Assembly: GCF_905220365.1 (NCBI RefSeq)
Contig: NC_061141.1
Span: 6,083,501-6,147,500 of the forward strand
DNA: 64,000 nt
Reading direction: 5' to 3'
From: Vanessa cardui
Taxonomy: Eukaryota; Arthropoda; Insecta; Lepidoptera; Nymphalidae
Made by a program: the position numbers and the translations under genes. The notes beneath the pieces were generated by a model. The model saw nothing but the letters and a program-made list of their open reading frames with translations. It ran no database searches and had not been told where the DNA came from. Shown here piece by piece: positions 44,320 through 57,706 of this stretch (position 1 is the stretch's first letter; each line of letters opens with the position of its first letter).

Positions 44320-44630
44320 GCGAAGCGAAGTCGAGGTGGCCCAGTGGTTAGAACGCGTGCATCTTAACCGATGATTGCGGGTTCCAACCCAGGCAAGCAC
44401 CACTGATTCATGTGCTTAATTTGTCTTTATAATTCATCTCGTGCTCAGCGGTGAAGGAAAACATCGTGAGAAAACCTGCATGTGACAAATTTCATAGAAA
44501 TTCTGCCACATGTGTATTCCACCAATCCGCATTGGAACAGCGTAGTGGAATATGTTCCAAACCTTCTCCTCAAAGGGAGAGGAGGCCTTTAGCCCAGCCG
44601 TGGGAATTTGCAGACTGTTGTTGTTGTTGT
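44320..44630 (+). mobile_element. Metulj-like SINE, copy 8, with TSD and CGAAG expansion
   Basis: Full-length plus-strand copy with (TTG)n tail and a perfect 12-bp duplication TGATAGAGCGAA at 44308-44319 and 44631-44642. At the 5' junction the end of the duplication runs into a short CGAAG repeat (three units), which looks like slippage or extra copying at the insertion site. Confidence 0.92.
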
Positions 44631-44642
44631 TGATAGAGCGAA

Positions 44643-47600
44643 CGGTCTTGATGGATGCACTGAAATAATTTGCACACAATCTATTCTCTTATTGACTGAC
44701 TTAAACTAACAACATCAATGGGTATATATGACTATATGGTCATGAGTTCCGTCGGGCCAAAAAAAAGTCATCGAATTCTTCTCTCAACATATTCGTAGTA
44801 ACAGTACTGATTTTGAAAGTGTAGACTACCTGCTCGGATAGCCTGTTGGTTGAATGTAACCCAGTTGGTATTACGGGGATATCGAATTATAAAAGTAAGG
44901 AAATAGACAGTGTATTTCTGTTTGCACACGGATACAAGCACTATATAGGTATCCATCGTAGTAGTCTTCTTCCCTTAAGATTAGCCGTCGTGACCAAAAT
45001 TGCTCAACGAGTCCTCATCATCATTCTACTCTGAAATAGTACGACATATTTCTTCATCCAATACGCATCCATACAAATACATTAAAATCTCAATCAATCC
45101 ATATTTTAGAGCGAGATTTAATATCTGTTTTATATCACTGACAATTCGTTATAACTTTAAAGCTTGACCCACTTTTATAAATGTGCCAAAACGCACAATT
45201 GCATAAAAGCAACAACAGCTTTTAATATAATTTGAAAAATGTTTTGAACATTAAAAAAACTTTTAAGTGCTTTTTTGGCACTTATAACGTTTTTAAAGTA
45301 AAAACTAAAACCACAATTTATGATTTTTTATAAAATCTTAAATTTTACTTCAAGTGTTTTAGATCAGACAGCCTTTTGATAAGTAACGTGTTTATATAGT
45401 CACATATAACAATAATTTACCCGATAAGAACGAAAGGAACAGTTTAGTGATGTCTGGTGTTTCACTAAATATTTTAATTTAATTATTTGTTAAAAATAAA
45501 CAAGCACTTTAATGTGTTGAACGTATGAAACATTAAGAAAGAATAGTGATTGAATAAAATATAAAATCGATTAATTTAATGTGGGTAATTTTGTGTCGCG
45601 AGTTTAGGTACCGTGGAAAGATATAGGCGAAGCCGAAGGGAAGAACTAACAATATAAAATATGAGATCGTGATGTATTTGTAATAGCAGCTTTGTTTGTA
45701 GCAGTCTTAATATCGTATTAATAAAACCACTATGCTGTGCAGCATATATTACAATATAAAGGTCTGAAGAAATTTTTAAATATATACAAATGAGAAGAGA
45801 AATATTGGCTACACAGTGCGTCATGTAACATCAGGTAGTGGGATTAAGAGCAAAAGCTTTGAAATCTACGCCGGAGGTTTCAAGTGAGCTACGCGTCTTT
45901 GTTCATAGCAGCGGTGATTTAAGTCCAGACTGCTGTAATGCCACCCAGAAGACAGAAGAAGGAATGACAATATATATACTCGTAGTTTTGTAAAAATAGT
46001 TTTACATATATGTATTTTTAAAATAAATTTCTCAGTCTCTACAACAAATCTAAAAAAAATAAAAATTATAACAGTTACTTACTGAAAAGTTCATGAAAAT
46101 AATTATTTTTGTTTGACATCTCATTTTTTAAAAGTCTTCCTTAATATTAAAATAAGGACACATTTTAAGGCATATATTAATTATGCATATTATATCTTTA
46201 CGAAGTTGTATAAACGAATGAATCTTTTTAAATGTCGCAATAATGATTATCTTGTTTGTAAACAAAAATAAACATCTTTTATTTTTTTGTGGCAACACTA
46301 GTTTAACTTTTGTAATTAAACAGAGCATATATTAAACTCGTTACAGTAACATTGTTGACTACTTTTAATGGAAGACCTTCGTTGGTCTGTTGCATATGCA
46401 ATATGCATAAACTTTACGTATAACGGTCACATGGAACATTAACTCTTAGAGAAATAATATGTAACATTTGATAAGCAAGAATGGTTTAAATTTACATTGA
46501 TTTTTCTAAAACTATCATCATTACAAGGCTGACTCTACCGTACAACATCTCAAACGACTTTGGCGATATTTTCATATGTATGTATTTATATCCAATAAAT
46601 ATATTTATAAAAAAATAAATTAAAAATTTTAAAAACCACCGACACAAAAAACATAATCTAAGTATGTATGTATTAATATTAAAAAAAAAAACGCAAGTGA
46701 ATTGAATTGAATTGAAGATTAGTAATTTTTAATTTTGTTTAATAGTTAGTAATTTAGTTTTAGAGTGGTCCCTCAACGCGAAGTTTTTTTTTTTAAATAC
46801 GTACAGACAGACAGACACGTCGAACTTATATCACCTCTCTTCAACATGTATTAAAGTTAGTAAACATTTAAGAATAATAATAAGGTTAATAAAGTTAAAA
46901 TATTTAACTTATAAGTAAATTAACATTAACACAATCAGGCAACGTTTAAGTTGTAATTATTAAATACCATCTAATAAATAGAGAAATTTTAATTAAAAAT
47001 AAAATCCATGAACATAAGCACGATGCCACTCAATCTTCAAAGTTCAATGAATACGTCAAGTTTTTATATTTAAAATTAAAAACACATAATGTATTATCTG
47101 GTGGTGAATTCTGTAAGCCCGCCTGGTTAGGTTACCTACTCATCAGATATTCTAGCCCATATTCCCGTCTTCCTATACACATTAATATTAAAGTATTCAA
47201 AAAATATAATTATAATTTTGTAATAACAAACAACCATGCAAGAATCTGCGATGAATAGTTTCATTTTATATTTTTTTAGTTTGAAATAGTTAGATAGTCT
47301 GGCATTTTGGGCAAAGTCCGTCTACTGGTAAGCTGTCATTTACTAAAAACATCACTACTACAAGATTTATTATCTGTTCCTTACATCCTCTCCACCATCC
47401 TTGGAATTAAAATGTAATAACTCTAGTCTCTGTCACTGTCGTAACACTGACTTGGCTAACCAATATACTAACATTGCAGCTAGGCAGTGGAATATATTTC
47501 AATAAGTGGTTGGTACCTAGCCAGACGGATTTTCACAAAACTGTAGCACCAATAAAACAGTAAGTATATAGTAAGTTAAAAGTTTTTACTAAAACATATA

Positions 47601-48265
47601 TTAAAACAAACAATAAAACTAAAATTTGCCAAGAATACACACGTGAATCTAATAATATATAATAAGAAAAATATGAGACATGGGACAGTAAACATATAAT
47701 CTTGATTTATTATATAGTAACATAAATTATGATAAAAACATAGATATAGAACATAGAACTAGGAGACACAGCGTTATGAGGTTGAGATAAATTACTTCTA
47801 TGAGGCTCCCTTGTTTCGTCTACTACTACAAAGTTAGATGTGTAAAAACGACACACATTCAAAAAAGTCTTAACACACACAATAAAGAACATATTTCAAC
47901 ACCAATATATTATTATTTAAGAATTAACCGGAGCTGCCTCTTGTAGACTACAGTAATTCAAAGCATACAATAAAGTTTTTCACAATGCTACATATATTTT
48001 GTTGTACCATTACTTTGATTTCAAAAATAAAATCCTATCATTGTTCATATAATCAAAATATTAATAAAATATTAAATTGTTAACATAATCCTTGTATTGT
48101 AACATTTCAGTATCATAATATGTGTTTATAGGTACGTTTTAGTATAAGTATTAGTGTCACCGCCTAAACAAATTAGGATTTTGAAAATCACTCTCGTGTT
48201 TAGGTTATCTGGAAGAGATGAACATTGCCGCCCTTACCCCAGATTTCTATATTTTAGCTATGATG
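44643..48265. other. AT-rich stretch with decayed repeats
   Basis: 44840-45035 resembles an interspersed repeat ending in a GTCCTCATCATCATTC-type tail. 47095-47165 (reversed) and 47290-47550 are decayed RTE-type repeat pieces. (GAATT)n occurs at about 46700. No gene is recognised; the short open frames are at chance length. Confidence 0.4.
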
Positions 48266-48267
48266 TA

Positions 48268-48514
48268 CATTCAGAGTAAGAAAACATTCGTCAGTTTTAA
48301 AATTTATCAAGTCGTCAACTCTTAGTACCTTTTGAAATTAAAACACTAAACTGACAACTGCATATAAAATTTAATTTACATAGTACTCTTTGCCAGATGT
48401 GACTTATAATTACAAATGTCAATATGTCATTCTCGATCGGTAAAGCAGATTATTGCCCATACTGAGCACACGAAAATAGATCTTAAGGTGACGAACCTTT
48501 TCTTACCCTGACTG
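48268..48514 (+). mobile_element. MITE with mariner-like ends, copy B (247 bp)
   Basis: The best-preserved copy. It is flanked by TA (48266-48267 and 48515-48516). The left end CATTCAGAGTAAGAAAAC pairs imperfectly with the complement of the right end, CAGTCAGGGTAAGAAAAGG, and both continue into TTCGTCA. The internal part (CTCTTAGTACCTTTTGAA, TCATTCTCGATCGGTAAAG, ACTGAGCACACGAAA) is shared with the copies at 20375 and 59339. There is no coding capacity. Confidence 0.8.
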
Positions 48515-48529
48515 TACAATAAATATATT

Positions 48530-49380
48530 TATATTCAATGAATTTAATACAATAGCAATATATTCATTTTAATGCAATGCTTGATTTATTTTTTATATTA
48601 TGTTATTTTATAATATTGCTGGAAATTAATGGATTTCCATAGCAATTAACCCCATTGGAAATCATTTAAAAAATTGAGATATATATATTAGGAATACAGA
48701 AATAGTAATAAATGTATCGATACAATTTCGGTACACTTCGGTTCGTAACTGTACATTAAAGTTCCAATCTCCAAAAGTAAGTATAAAAATCGAGACTTTA
48801 AAAATGACTCATTCCGTAGCCGCGTAGCAACTAAATGTAGCGCGTGGCGCCGTTTGGATTTAAGGTCAGTTTGATTCCATGTGAGGCGATACATTCTTTA
48901 TTCTGATGGCATATCACCTGACATCAATGAGAAAACTGATATATACAATTAATTATAATGATTTAATTGGAAAATAAAATCAAATAATTAAAACTTTAAA
49001 TTATTTAAATACTAGAAAATTAAAAAGGTTGACTGTAATTTTTAAAATAATTAGGACCTAAGTCCTACTGATTTTGTTATTTTTTAATAAAAAAAATATA
49101 TCTTAACCACGCGATAATTACAATACTTACACAGTAATAACAATAATAATGACTATTATTATTATTATTAAATACATTTATGTAACTTGAATATGTACAA
49201 TATATTGAGCATCAGACGGTAATCAACACATACGTAAAATATAATTTCATAATTGATCGACAAAACCTATAAATGGCATGTACAATTATATAATATTTTC
49301 GTGTAATTAAATAAACTTATCTTAGACGTTCGTTGAAGTCTTTTACAGGACATTAATATGTAATTTTTTTCTTCTATTAG
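48530..49380. other. AT-rich stretch
   Basis: No gene or clear repeat is recognised, apart from short A/T-only simple repeats such as (ATT)n near 49155-49170. Confidence 0.5.
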
Positions 49381-49385
49381 AAAGC

Positions 49386-49542
49386 ACCTGAAAGCAGTTT
49401 ATGGAAAATCAGAAGTAACGACGGTACCACAAACACCCAGACGATATAGAAAACTACTAAACTCGTTCGGGAATCGAACCCGGGTCCTCGGAGTAGCGTG
49501 CCGGAAACCGGTGTACACACTACTCGACCACGGACGTCGTCA
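49386..49542 (-). mobile_element. tRNA-derived SINE, family B, copy 2
   Basis: A minus-strand copy of the element at 9835-10072. The head at the right ends in the complement of GACGTCCGTGGTCGAGTAG, the B-box is the palindromic-looking GGGTTCGATTCCCG, and the body contains the GTACCGTCGTTACTTCTGAT-type block. The (ATT)n tail is missing. Confidence 0.8.
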
Positions 49543-49544
49543 AG

Positions 49545-51140
49545 AATGCACAACTTAATATTACAACTATTCGACTTGTCTAGCAAAATTGATTTTAACG
49601 ATTATTAATAAATTGTAGTACAAAAAATAAAATTTTAACTAAAAGAAAAACCGACTTCAAACAAAACAATATTTTAAAACAAATAAATGTGCCCTAAAAT
49701 TTAATAAAAATAATTGCATATTTAACATATTTTTAGATTTCTCCTATTCCTCCAGGTAAAATGAAATGAAAAACCAGTCTACCCGTGACCACGAACGCTG
49801 TAAAGTGCTCGAAACGTCGGGATGTTAAAAATAATTAATATACGCGATTCAAATCCGTTATAGCTAGTTTTATTTGAAATGAAAAATATTAGACTACTTA
49901 AAAGTCGATTTACGATTACATAACGTAGTTATAGTTTGGAGCCGGTGTACTTTCCAAACAAAAAAATGACAATTGTTATCGAATAAAGAGTGAATTACGT
50001 GAGAGCATTATTATTATTAAATAATAGATCCACCTAAACCTGTACAGGATTAGGATAGTTAATGTTCCAATATTCATTTTAATGAATAAATTTTATTGCT
50101 ATAATTTGGTAATTCTATAATTCATTTTATCTTAATTTATCAAAGACCAAACAAAATGTGTTATAAACACAGCAGGTGTAGTTTTGATACAGTTTACAAG
50201 GTTTTCTCTCCCATTGCAGTAAAAGCATTAACACATATTATTCAAGGAAACTCGCAGGTAGAAACAGTTTAGTTTAAAATATAATCGATACTTAAATACT
50301 AATATATATACTTAAAAAACGTGAAAGTTACTCTGTTTGACTATTTGTCGGTCTGTCCCTCTTTCACTACGAAACCATTGAAACCAATTTGATAAAAATT
50401 GGTATCAAGAAAATTTAAACTGAAAGACGCTTCTTTTTGCCTAACTCTTGACAACCAACCCCGTTAAACGCGATCGAAACCTCTAGCGACAACTCATATA
50501 AATAATGTATCCTATTATGCTATCCAGAAAATTTATATTTATTAACACATTATACAAAACTACTTCTATACAGTATCAAAATTGTAAATTCTATTTACTA
50601 TTAAGGTGAATAATATCGTGTAACAATTCAACCTCCTACGGGACGCTAATGTTCAATTTCTATAAAACGTCGGCCACGTTTCGTTCTTCCTTTTATTTGT
50701 TTTTGATTAAATAGCTCATGTTTAAATATTGAAGTTCTTTGTAACGCACAAATAACCAGAATTAAGTACTACATTACTCGTAGTTGGTGACCTGATTCGA
50801 ATTAGAAATTGGTAGTTGTTTTGTATCACTCTTGTTTTTGTTAAATAAAATTAAATAAAGAATAGGTCTTGTTATATTAATCATTGTATTATTTCATGTG
50901 TTTTGAGTTTAATAGATGAGATGGTCTAGCGATTAAAGCATCTGAATCTTAAGTAGACGTAGATTTACTAATAATTTTATATGTCTAGAGGACATAGACG
51001 CTTCAGTTTTAATTTTGACTTCTTTATAAATAATCAAGTACTTTATGCGTCCAACATTATAGTATAGTAATGTCTGTCAAACACGTTACAACCAAATTAA
51101 AATAAAATTTATTTTTATAATACGTATTTAATTTAATAAA
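49545..51140. other. Non-coding stretch with repeat pieces
   Basis: 50290-50530 is a reversed copy of the repeat ending in AAAGTTACTCTGTTTGAC (compare 6160-6325). 50920-50955 looks like a short, decayed piece of a Metulj-like SINE head (GATGGTCTAGCGATTAAAGC). No gene is recognised. Confidence 0.45.
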
Positions 51141-51155
51141 AAAACCAAGTGACAA

Positions 51156-51489
51156 CAAAACGGCGTGTAAATTTCCCACTGCTGGGCTAAGGCCACCTCT
51201 CCCTTTAAGGAGAAGGTTTGGAATATATTCCACCGCGCTTTACAACGCGGGCTGGTAGAATACACATGTGGCAGAATTTCTATTAAACTAGGCACATGCA
51301 TGTTTCCTCACGGTGTTTTCCTTCACCGCCGAGCTCGAGATAAATTGTAAACACAAGCTAAGCACGTGAATAAATTAGAGTAGTTACTCTACGTAAGTAA
51401 AGTGGTGCCTGCCTGGGTTTGAACCCGATATCATCGATTAAGATTCACGCATTCTAACCACAGGGGCATCTCAGCTCCTAGTATAAAAG
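51156..51489 (-). mobile_element. Metulj-like SINE, copy 9, with TSD
   Basis: Minus-strand copy with an 11-bp duplication CCAAGTGACAA at 51145-51155 and 51490-51500. It is longer than the other copies because of about 30 extra bases near the head (GTAGTTACTCTACGTAAGTA block, about 51378-51402). Confidence 0.88.
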
Positions 51490-51968
51490 CCAAGTGACAA
51501 ATCAAACATAAATATTTAAATGCTATATGTGAGACCAGGATACAGCATTTCTTAATATAGGGAATAAATACATTAAATTGTCAATGCAAAATCCTTAATC
51601 TCCAATATGAAGCGCTGTATACGAAAGATATTGAAACTTCAATTGTACAACGCTTGCTGTCTTGAATACTAATTCTCTAAAACTTACACAAATCGGTCCA
51701 CTAAGTCACAAGTCAAACTGTTTTTAATCATTGCTTGCCAACATTCCACTCAGTAACTATTTTTAATTCATATTTGTATACATTTAAGGACTTAATGTTA
51801 AATTTTTTTATGTTACTTAATAAATAAATTCACTAATTTATTGTTAGAATAGATTAACGTTGAATGTTTGTCTTCAAATTGACAGTAACTCTTCTAAAAG
51901 TTTGTGAGGACAAAATTAGGTGCATTGCAGGACATTTTCAATAGTAGTAATTTATTGTCTTGCTCATG

Positions 51969-51989
51969 CAAGCAAGCAAGCAAGCAAGC
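51969..51989 (+). repeat. (AAGC)n microsatellite
   Basis: Five perfect AAGC units and a partial one, in otherwise AT-rich DNA with no gene nearby. Confidence 0.9.
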
Positions 51990-52842
51990 TCGAAAGTGTA
52001 CTAAATTTTGAACTTACTTTTAAATCATGCAAAAAACCAAGGTCTACTGGAAAATTATTCATAATTTATTTAATTTAATCAAAATAAAACTAAGTAAAAC
52101 CAATCGGCATGTATCGTAATAGACCGTGTAAATTTTCAATGAAACAAACATAGTATTAATAACATATACGGATATATTATGATAAGGGATTAAGGTTTGA
52201 ATCGTAATGATCCAATTAAGATTAATTACATATTATACTGATATTAATTAAATAATTATGTAACTTCATTTATTGAATATTACGCAAGAAAATTGCTTAC
52301 AATTTGAAGCAATATTGTTAGTTTACCAATTACTGCGTGAGTTATATTTAATCTATATATAAAACTAAGATACTATTTATGACGCGTACTTAATTACTTA
52401 CTAATTATAAATTCGTGATCAGAAAAGTGAAATGGCAAAATGTAAGAATAATTAAATGGCATATGAAATTCTGCCATTCGACTGTAAATTATTTTTTAAC
52501 TTAACTCTACTCAACCCTAATTAAAAATGTAAAAATATTCCATATAAATTTATGTTTATGACTATATAATATTAAATACAAATATTTTTATATCACATAT
52601 TGTTAAAATAATAACATTAAAAAAATATATCATCTGATTTCATACCATCTTTTTTATTTCAAAACGTATAAAGCTGAAGTTATTTGTATCTGCTACGGAA
52701 GTGCTACGACAGTTAGCTACGAACGTTACGATATTGTCTACCGTTTTTGTAGTAATTTCCTAATATTTCGTTACTATAAAATTTAAATTATTATTCGATA
52801 CAATAAAAACTTAAAAGTGATATTCTGTCTGTGCCCATTTCT

Positions 52843-53040
52843 AGGCCAAGGCCTACTTTTTCTTTGACGACAAGGATAGCAACTTATTCCACAACTCTAA
52901 TGCGGTTTGGTTGATTTCAATTAATGTTAATTTCCTCACCATATTTTCCTTTACTGTCGAGCACAAGATAACTTATAAAGACAAATTAAGCACAAGGAAA
53001 TTCAGTAGTTCTTTGAACCAACTTTAGTTAAAATGCATAC
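52843..53040 (-). mobile_element. Metulj-like SINE, copy 10, old and decayed
   Basis: Recognisable from the order of blocks (GGCCAAGGCCTACTTTTTC, TTCCTCACCATATTTTCC, ATAAAGACAAATTAAGCAC), but far more diverged than the others and without head or duplication. It shows that the family has been active over a long time. Confidence 0.6.
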
Positions 53041-53980
53041 GTTAAGAGCTGTTCGTTCTCGGCTGTAAGAAGAATTATATTATTGAGGTAAAGATAAATA
53101 AAAAAGTAAATAATTCAATATTTCATTAATCAAATAAATATATGTTTTATTCAACTAGGCTAATATCACACTTTTAATATCATTATATAAGTTAAACAAA
53201 AAGGCGATATTACATATAAATAAAAACATAAAATTAACTAATTAGTTAATAATTAATTTATTTAAGATTATTATAAGTTAATACTACATAGTTAATTTAT
53301 TTTATTTAGGTATTATGCATAAATGTTAACAAATACGAAGTTATCGATTTGATAATTTGTATAATCTTGTTTCGAATACTATTTTTTATCTAATAATTAA
53401 TTATTTTAAAACGTTTCTCTTACAGATTTCTATTAGCTTCTAGCACGAATAAAAAATAGTATTTGAATATCGAATAATATCTATAGAACACGTGGACCAA
53501 ATACAACAAAATAGATTGAATTTTAATGAAATAATTTTTAATTTTGACCCAAACGTAACTCACCGTATATATGTAAATTAATGCAACTATTAAGTCTACA
53601 AACTTTGGCTCTAATTGTTCGTCGAGAGGGTCTTTGAAATTTCAAGAGGACACAATATATGGGGTTAAAGTTTATATCATTAATATACATAAAATTATTG
53701 ACTAAAATAGGTGATATACGCCTGAACCATACTTTATTTTTACCCTAATAATTACTAAAAATACAATAAACACTAAATTTGACTTTAATTACAATTAAAC
53801 TAATAAATTCCTTAAGATTAGACACATTTCATCCCAAGCCCACTATTATCTTAACAAGGACAACCTAACTGAGGTTGACTATAAAATTACTATAACTAAC
53901 TATCTCAGAACCGACCATTTCGCCCCATAAATCTAAGAAATCACACAATAAGTGTAACTTTACACCAATACACCATCCCA
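53041..53980. other. AT-rich stretch upstream of a promoter-like module
   Basis: No gene is recognised. GC content begins to rise after about 53820, towards the module at 53987. Confidence 0.45.
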
Positions 53981-53986
53981 CGTAGG

Positions 53987-54041
53987 TGACGTCACGCCAT
54001 AGCGGCAACATAAAAGCTCCGAGCTTGCGGTACAGCCTTCA
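53987..54041 (+). promoter_or_regulatory. Core promoter with CRE, TATA box and initiator
   Basis: A perfect palindromic cAMP-response element TGACGTCA (53987-53994) stands 16 bases before a TATA-like ATAAAAG (54010-54016). A TCA-type start with A at 54041 follows 31 bases after the start of the TATA-like motif, the normal spacing. The module lies in a GC-rich island in AT-rich DNA. TATA-box promoters with very short first exons are common in cuticle and peptide genes of insects. Confidence 0.5.
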
Positions 54042-54096
54042 AAACGGTGGTGAACTCTAAGAGTATAGGTCCTACGTGTGTAACACGGACGTAAAC
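54041..54096 (+). other. Candidate non-coding first exon
   Basis: From the predicted start to a strong donor GTAAGT at 54097-54102 there is no ATG, so it would be an untranslated first exon. No coding exon was recognised downstream to 64000, so the gene body may lie outside the window or in exons too short to see. RNA evidence would be decisive. Confidence 0.4.
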
Positions 54097-54102
54097 GTAA
54101 GT

Positions 54103-56770
54103 TGGAAACTTTTTATATACCTTTATAGTTAGTTTAGTAGAGTTTAGTCATATTTTTGTATAGTGAATATTGTTTTATGTAATTCTTAATAATATTTGGT
54201 GCAGTTTATTTAACTTTGTGTCAAAATTTTACGCAGACAAGTTGAAAATTATCTCGTATTACAAATATTTACATTTTATTTATTATTAAGAGTCGAATAT
54301 CGTAAAATATTATTATAGATAATAAAATAATGCGAAATATACACTAAATATATAAAAGTACAAAAAAAATTGTATTTAAACAAGAATACGAACGAGACAC
54401 TCTAAAATGTAATGAATTTAAATCCTATATGATAAAATAGTTATAAACTTCATATTTATGAACAAATCAAGAATACTAGTATATAATTTTTATATGCACA
54501 CTTTTGATTTAATTTATGATTTCTAAAAAAAACAATTGGTATTAGATTTAATAATAGTAAGTTATTTAATATATAATTAAATTATTACAGTTTGATTTAT
54601 TAAACGAAAGATAATGAAGAAAATCTAATAATCGTAATTTAATCATGCTATTGTGTAAAAAAAAAATACCAATAATGTGTTTCAATTATTATAGTTAATT
54701 TTATTCAAAAATATACAATAAAAATTTTAAAATATTAAAATGAATAATAAATTATATAATTATATATATACATTTTTATAATAAATTATGAAAATGTATA
54801 TAATATTTTTATATTACCATCAATTAATATTTCTTTTGATACTTAAGATACATGTCATCAAAACGTTTGACTCAATCCTTAATTAACTTATTTGAAATTT
54901 AAGTAAAATAATTAAAATTGATAATTTAATCTCGTGGCCTGTCGCATCTTACTAAAAGTAATTATTAGAAAAAAAATGAAAAGGGAAAAAAGATTAATGT
55001 CATTAAAATAGATTGGAATTTGTGCGATATAAAAATTAAGCCTGATAGTTAATTATAGATTAAACTAAACTATATTGTTTATAAAAACAAAAAAAAAGCT
55101 ATTTAGAGATGAGCGTTTCTCGAGATACTCGCCAATAAATATATTACAAACTATACTCTTTAAAAACAACACATAGACAGCAAGGTTTTATTATGAAACA
55201 GCGTTCAATCCAATTATTTAATATAATTGTTATATAAGAAATAAATATAACATATAAAGAAATATTTTTCGTCAATCGTTAGTAATCGAAAAGAAAATAT
55301 AATATGTGTTCACAATACAATCTGTTTCGAGTCTATCAATAACGTATTTCACATACAGACATGCTGTTATTGAAGATAAAAAGATGATAGCTATTGATAA
55401 CGTTTGAAATGTACGGGAATTAACAGGTAACCTATAATAGAAAACCGCAACCCACCGAAAACACAAAGCCTTCATTAATTAATCTATTGTATTTACTGAT
55501 CACTGTGTGATCTTTGTAATAATGTGCACGACCGTCCTGATAGCTTAATCTATAAATCAATAGTAAATAATAATCATAATGGATTTTAATATATTAAAAT
55601 AATGATACATAAAAACTTTAAAAGCAGGAAATGAGTTTTCATTTGAACTGTGTAGTAAAACAAATAAAATTTGATGCACTATATTAGATTGTTAACAGCA
55701 AAAGTAAATTTCAACTTTAATCGTTTCAGTGAAGATTAAAATTATTTAGACCCACACGTACGTTTACGTTATGGTGCTACAAATTTAAAATTTATAATTA
55801 GTTCGTAATATTATGACAACTGCACAAAATGCGATTACCGACAGTTTTATCACTTAACTTTATATATTTACCGCAAATAAATCTGTAAATAAGATTATTG
55901 GAATAATTCGTGCATTAAGTATATCCTACCTCCAATCAAAATTGAATATTGTACTCAATAGTAGTTAGTAGTGAAGTAATTCCATATAGAAATATTGAGA
56001 TATTTAATGTAATTGTATTTGTGTGTTATTAAAGATACAGTCGCAAATATGATAATACCATTTAATTGTCCTCTACCTTTATCTGTGACGTTAGATAAAT
56101 ATTTTGTCTAAGTAGTGTATTCCAAAAAGAAAGCGACGGGTCTCCTTCAAATTTTTAATGACGATATCGAAAGGTCGGTTTTAAGAATTTAAACTTTGAT
56201 AGTATGACTGTGTTGCTATATAAAAAATTTAGTCCCAAAATAGTTGAACTTTAGGTTTCATTGAAATAATTATGCAAATACGTTTCAATGAGCGGGAAAT
56301 ACCTTAATTAGAGAACCGTCCCTCTTAGAATGGAATTACTTTTTGTTTATTTTTAGCTAAGACAATAGTTTACTTGTTTTAAATCTAAGATCAACTTCAT
56401 AAATATATTCTTTTAATTATCCTGTAGTAGTCATGCCTTTTAAACATCTCCGATTATAGATCAACGATTTAAAATTCTATTCATTATACAAGTTTGGTTT
56501 TTAAACGAAATACAAATTTGATTTTTTTAAATATGTCGAAATTTTATCGCCGTGAAATAAAATCATGTGTATAATTATAATTAATAAATAATATTACAAT
56601 CATTTCAGGTCAAGATATAAGTTATATTGTTAATGATTGAAGATTTAAAAGAAATTAATCGTAAATATTTGCTCAAGTTCGTCCAGTATTGTCTTCATCC
56701 CATTTATTTGGGTAGGCGCAGTGCGTTTCCTGCATGACATGCTTTTGCGGTCGGTCGTCTGCCCGACGCC
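54103..56770. other. AT-rich stretch
   Basis: No gene is recognised. 56690-56770 (CATCCCATTTATTTGGGTAG …) looks like a piece of an interspersed repeat. Confidence 0.45.
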
Positions 56771-56772
56771 AG

Positions 56773-57163
56773 CTTTCTGAGAATGTTCGTGTTCAAAAAG
56801 ACATACAGCTTGTTTGAAACATTAACTACTCGATTGTTACTACCAATTTAATTAAATATCAAAACGAACGAATCTCAATCTTTTTCCAACAACTTTCAAG
56901 GCTTCAATGCTATGATTCTCTTCCCGTTACAATTCTACTTTTCTTTCCGCTGAAGTCAAGTAGAATAACAGCTAAGAAGTAGAATAAGAACTTTCTAAGA
57001 ATGTTCGTGTATTCGTTTAACTAAGACATACAGTTTGCTTGAATCATTAAGTATGCGATTGTAACTTTAATATTTGGATTGTAAATTTAATAACATAATA
57101 CAAACTTTCAAGGCTTCGATGCTATGATTCTCTTCCCGTTATAATTCAACTTGTCTTTTCGCT
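56773..57163 (+). repeat. Diverged tandem duplication, period about 218
   Basis: Two units in direct orientation start at 56773 and 56991 with CTTTCT(G/A)AGAATGTTCGTG. Both contain AAGACATACAG, a CGATTGT(T)A block, CTTTCAAGGCTTC(A/G)ATGC and TATGATTCTCTTCCCGTTA, and both end in a CTTTTC.CT-type segment. The units differ by small indels and substitutions, so the duplication is not recent. No coding function is seen. Confidence 0.8.
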
Positions 57164-57706
57164 CTACTCTACTTCATCTTTTATTCTTAAGCTGTATTTA
57201 TCTAAAACCGAAATAATGATGCATCTGTAATTTTGAAAAAACTAAATTGAACAGAATTTTCGGCCATGAATTATATCCATACGAAAATATAAAATAGTTA
57301 AATAATGAATTAATATAATTTAATTTGTTAATATACAGATATATACTTCAGTTCGGAATCCGTTATTTTAATATAGTTTGATTATACATACAAATAATTT
57401 GCCTGAATTATAAACTTAACTGCGTTATATCGAGGAACATTATTTTAATAGCAATTTAATATGATAGTAAAAAATATTTTGGTTGTAACAAGAATTCCTC
57501 TTCAACGAATCGTAATCAACGATAAACATAATGATACCTAATTATGAATTCGTAATTTAATTGAAAAACTAGTGGAATTAATATGAATAACATAGTTATG
57601 CTCTGTTATTGAATAAGGGTGTACTCGCTCATTGCGAGACAAAAATACACCAAAAAAAAGTTAAGAGCTTATTCATGAGATAAGTTTCTGTCTGGTTACT
57701 CCATTT

